Shown: positions 6,416 through 8,744 of the stretch, piece after piece
Layout: each line of letters begins with the position of its first letter
Position numbering within the stretch: position 1 is the stretch's first letter
NCBI GenBank assembly: GCA_007117185.1
Contig: SKHA01000367.1
Coordinates: forward strand, 1 to 8,744
Reading direction: 5' to 3'
From: Spirochaeta sp.
GTDB lineage: Bacteria > Spirochaetota > Spirochaetia > DSM-27196 > Alkalispirochaetaceae
Length of the DNA stretch: 8,744 nt
Made by a program: the position numbers and the translations under genes
The notes under the pieces: generated by a model
Told to the model about the DNA's origin: nothing
Seen by the model: the letters and a program-made list of their open reading frames with translations, nothing else
Database searches by the model: none

Positions 6416-7452
6416 TCCGTTCCTCCTCCATGAGCCGTTGCAGCGTCCAGCATTGCCCGAATCGAGGAGTCGGGAGTCCCCATGGACACACCCCCGCCAG
6501 CAGACAGGAGAAAGCGCCGATGCTGTCCGTTCTCTTCAATACAGTTCGCGGCCGCTGCGTAAACCTCGTCGTAGGTTCCATTTACCATCGTGTCCAGTGG
6601 CGAAACATTCCCCATGAGTACCACCGAGTCGCCCACCATGTCCCGCAACTCGCGAATGGGGACCATGTGCGAAAAGTTGAACAGGTTCACCCCCAGATCA
6701 GGAATGTGCCGGAAGGAGACGGGATTCGGGGTGTCGTTGTGCAGGGCCTTCACCTCTACCGGGACGGAGAAGAGCTTTTGGAAGTAGGGATGGCCAAACT
6801 CCAGGTAATCCGCCTCCCCGAGAAATCCCATGATATCGTCCAGAATGAGTATCCCCTCTACGCCGGGAAGCACGTGAGCCTGCGCATCCAGCCAGTCCCG
6901 CACCAGATTCGTGGTTATGCGCAGCAGTCGATGAGTGCGTTCCGGCTCCAGCTTCAGTCCGATCAGAAACTCGGTGACTCCCATAAGATGCGACGCCAGG
7001 GTCATGGGACCCCGCGCCGCCACAACCCGAATATCCATTCCCAGGTCGCGTACCAGCGGCAGGGTCTGCCGGTATTGCCGGAGGATGTCCGGCATCAGAC
7101 CATCGGTGAGGGGGTCAGGCTGGACAAGACGGTCCACGTCGTGGATATCCGCCATGATGTGCCGAATTGTCGGCGGTTGATTGGGGTAGTACGCCACCGG
7201 AGCCCCGAAACCAGATGGTTCCGCAGCCATGCCCCGTTCTACCCAGAACCCCGGAAAAAGGATCAGATCGGGGAAACGTTGCAGGATTTCAACGTTAGCT
7301 TGAAAATGGACATCAGCGTCATGGATGTACCGTTCCGTGGAGAGGCCGAGAAAGGGCGGAATCCAGGGACTATCCACGATAAGGGCGGTGTGGATGGCCG
7401 CGGATTCACCCCGGACAGCCCGGGTGATGGTATTCCATTGATCAGGTCGCAT
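6412..7452 (-). CDS. URO-D-family protein of unknown role in a sugar operon
   Basis: A 346-residue protein of the uroporphyrinogen decarboxylase / cobamide-dependent methyltransferase superfamily (PF01208-like TIM barrel). Typical features are ILDDIMGFLGE (203-213), the strand containing LHNDTPNP (237-244), LFNFSH (257-262), VLMGNVSPLDTM (278-289) and the C-terminal FLLSAGGGVSMGTP (314-327). Heme-pathway HemE is unlikely because its N-terminal Arg-rich substrate motif is not seen. Methylcobamide:CoM methyltransferases of this fold bind zinc through H-x-C and a later Cys. Here H238 is followed by N-D, and the later position reads GGG, so those Cys ligands are absent. Similar proteins are known near sugar transporters and Gfo/Idh genes, but I know of no settled function. 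The ATG at 7452 is 16 bases after the permease stop; TAGGAG overlapping that stop is the likely, rather distant, ribosome site. Confidence 0.82.
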   Translation of the reverse strand: MRPDQWNTITRAVRGESAAIHTALIVDSPWIPPFLGLSTERYIHDADVHFQANVEILQRFPDLILFPGFWVERGMAAEPSGFGAPVAYYPNQPPTIRHIMADIHDVDRLVQPDPLTDGLMPDILRQYRQTLPLVRDLGMDIRVVAARGPMTLASHLMGVTEFLIGLKLEPERTHRLLRITTNLVRDWLDAQAHVLPGVEGILILDDIMGFLGEADYLEFGHPYFQKLFSVPVEVKALHNDTPNPVSFRHIPDLGVNLFNFSHMVPIRELRDMVGDSVVLMGNVSPLDTMVNGTYDEVYAAAANCIEENGQHRRFLLSAGGGVSMGTPDSSIRAMLDAATAHGGGTE

Positions 7453-7468
7453 ACGCTGTGTCCCACTC

Positions 7469-8744
7469 CTAGGGGAAGAACACCCGGGTCAATCCAAGTG
7501 TAAGTCCGGGAACGAAGAGAATCAGCAGGGTTACCAGTAGAATCAGGAGAAAGAAGGGCATCATCGCCCGAACCGCCTTTTCCAGGGGTATTTCGGCTAT
7601 ACTGCTTGATATAAAGAGAAAGGTACCCACAGGCGGTGTTATCGCGCCCAGCTGCATCGCCACCACCGCAAATACACCGAAGTGAATCGGATCAAATCCC
7701 ATGGCGGTCCCGGCTGCCAGCACCGGCGCGGCAAACATCGCGATTAACACCGTCGGATCCAGAAAGCACCCCAGAACCAACAGAAAAGCCATGATCAGCA
7801 GCGAAGCCAGGTGGCGGTTTCCCACCGTTTCCAGAACAAAGTGAATCATGGTGTTCTGAAAGTGCAGGCGCACCAGAATATTGCTGAGCACCCCCGCCAT
7901 AGCGATGGTGATCATCACCACCGCGGTCATCGTGGCAGAGTCGATAATTATCTTGGGGATCTTTTTCAGTGTCAGCTCCCGGGAAAAGACGAATCCATAG
8001 AGCAACCCATACAAGCTGGCAATAATCCCCGACTCGGTCGGCGTGAAGACGCCGAAGACAATTCCAAAGAGAATGATAAACGGCATGATCAGCGCAAGGG
8101 CTGATTGCCTGAGTGTCAGAAGAAAGTAGCTCGGACTGAAACGGCGGGTGGGAAAATCATATTTTCGCAACCGATAGTACACGGCGTGAACGGCCATCAA
8201 CCCCAACCCCACAATTACTCCCGGTACCAGACCACCGAGAAAAAGCCGTCCCACCGAAAGATCGGTGTAATACGCGTACAGGATCATGGCGATGCTGGGG
8301 GGTATGATCGGGCCGATCATGGACGAAGACGCGGTCACGGCAACAGCGTAATCGCTCCCGTAGCCCTGTTTCTTCATGGAAGGAATCAATACCGAGCCGA
8401 TGGCCGATGCATCAGCGGCACCGGACCCCTGAATACCGGCAAAAAACATTGAGGACACGATGTTTATGTGCCCCAGCCCGCCCTTGAACTGGCCCACCAG
8501 GGCGTTGGAAAACTCCACGATCTTGTCGGTGATCTTGGCCTCCATCATGATGTTTCCCGCCAGAATGAAGAAGGGAATAGCCATGAGGCTGAAGGAGTCG
8601 ATACCACCGAAGACGCGGATGATGATGATCGAAAAGGGCAGGTCCAGAACGATCATAAAAACTATCGAGGTGATAAGGGTCGCCAGGTAAACCGGGATCC
8701 CCGTAAAAATGAGCGTGATAAGTGTCAGGAAGATCAACAGAACG
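7469..8744 (-). CDS. dctM: TRAP transporter large permease, DctM type (5' partial)
   Basis: Large membrane subunit of a tripartite ATP-independent periplasmic (TRAP) transporter, which imports organic acids, often sugar acids, using the sodium gradient and a periplasmic DctP binding protein. The protein is strongly hydrophobic with about 11-12 membrane segments. Counting from the first in-window TTG codon (8737), family signatures are GSGAADASAIG (104-114), IGPIIPPS (141-148), FTPTESG (231-237) and GAITPPVG (364-371). The C-terminus is complete. The N-terminus is not: the frame stays open to the window edge (codons for V and L precede that TTG), and the family normally has a few more residues before the LLIFL stretch, so the true start lies just outside. 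It is the most upstream operon gene visible here. DctQ and DctP genes would be expected before it. Confidence 0.93.
   Translation of the reverse strand, partial: VLLIFLTLITLIFTGIPVYLATLITSIVFMIVLDLPFSIIIIRVFGGIDSFSLMAIPFFILAGNIMMEAKITDKIVEFSNALVGQFKGGLGHINIVSSMFFAGIQGSGAADASAIGSVLIPSMKKQGYGSDYAVAVTASSSMIGPIIPPSIAMILYAYYTDLSVGRLFLGGLVPGVIVGLGLMAVHAVYYRLRKYDFPTRRFSPSYFLLTLRQSALALIMPFIILFGIVFGVFTPTESGIIASLYGLLYGFVFSRELTLKKIPKIIIDSATMTAVVMITIAMAGVLSNILVRLHFQNTMIHFVLETVGNRHLASLLIMAFLLVLGCFLDPTVLIAMFAAPVLAAGTAMGFDPIHFGVFAVVAMQLGAITPPVGTFLFISSSIAEIPLEKAVRAMMPFFLLILLVTLLILFVPGLTLGLTRVFFP

Larger units (their letters stand above)
2244..8744 (-). other. Probable sugar-acid uptake and catabolism operon
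   Basis: Six same-strand genes in the order dctM, URO-D family, Gfo/Idh, Gfo/Idh, SDR, UxuA-like. Junctions are 16 bases, a 4-base ATGA overlap, 17 bases, a 4-base TTGA overlap and 46 bases. No internal promoter or terminator stands out in these gaps. A TRAP permease together with a mannonate-dehydratase-family enzyme and an SDR points to hexuronate- or aldonate-type substrates. The operon promoter and any regulator are outside the window. Confidence 0.75.

Noticed and set aside
6322..7503. A 393-codon plus-strand open frame
   Set aside because: It is antisense to the URO-D-family gene and both its neighbouring gene ends. The protein is low in family-like motifs and rich in Arg/His/Pro, typical of a shadow frame in GC-rich DNA.
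1..8744. CRISPR arrays, tRNA/rRNA genes, insertion-sequence ends and attachment sites
   Set aside because: No direct repeat array, RNA gene signature, transposase or terminal inverted repeat was recognised by reading; nearly all bases are taken up by coding genes.

Overview
The window is a moderately high-GC bacterial segment with dense coding, strong purine-rich Shine-Dalgarno sites and no gap above 60 bases between genes. The DctM-type TRAP permease points to a Gram-negative (diderm) bacterium. The mix of a TRAP transporter, Gfo/Idh/MocA oxidoreductases, a URO-D-family protein and a UxuA-like dehydratase recalls free-living spirochaetes or marine/saline heterotrophs. That is only an impression, because no taxonomic marker gene is present.

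Layout. The left quarter (7-2231) is on the plus strand. It holds a complete metallo-beta-lactamase-fold hydrolase, then an AbiE-type toxin-antitoxin locus. The AbiEi-like antitoxin/repressor gene is intact and has a perfect 7-bp inverted repeat just upstream of its start. The AbiEii nucleotidyltransferase toxin gene that overlaps it is broken: its catalytic region is missing and at least two frame changes remain. The right three quarters (2244-8744) is one minus-strand gene run, transcribed from right to left: TRAP large permease (5' end outside the window), URO-D-family protein, two successive Gfo/Idh/MocA oxidoreductases, an SDR oxidoreductase and a mannonate-dehydratase-family enzyme. Gaps are 46 bases or less and two junctions are 4-base stop/start overlaps, so this is very probably one operon. 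The two blocks converge with only 12 bases between them.

How the genes may work together. The operon looks like a catabolic route for an imported acidic sugar or sugar derivative. The TRAP transporter would bring in an organic acid such as a uronate, aldonate or glycoside. NAD(P)-dependent Gfo/Idh enzymes would oxidise, reduce or epimerise it. The SDR would interconvert keto and hydroxy sugar acids (a fructuronate-reductase-like role), and the UxuA-like enzyme would dehydrate the aldonate to a 2-keto-3-deoxy acid. KDG kinase, KDPG aldolase and the TRAP DctP/DctQ subunits are not in the window; DctP and DctQ would be expected just beyond its right edge. The most unusual parts are the URO-D-family protein, which lacks the usual Cys zinc-ligand motifs and sits inside a sugar operon, the pair of dissimilar Gfo/Idh enzymes, and the altered active-site motif of the UxuA-like enzyme. 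Together they suggest a substrate that is not plain glucuronate.
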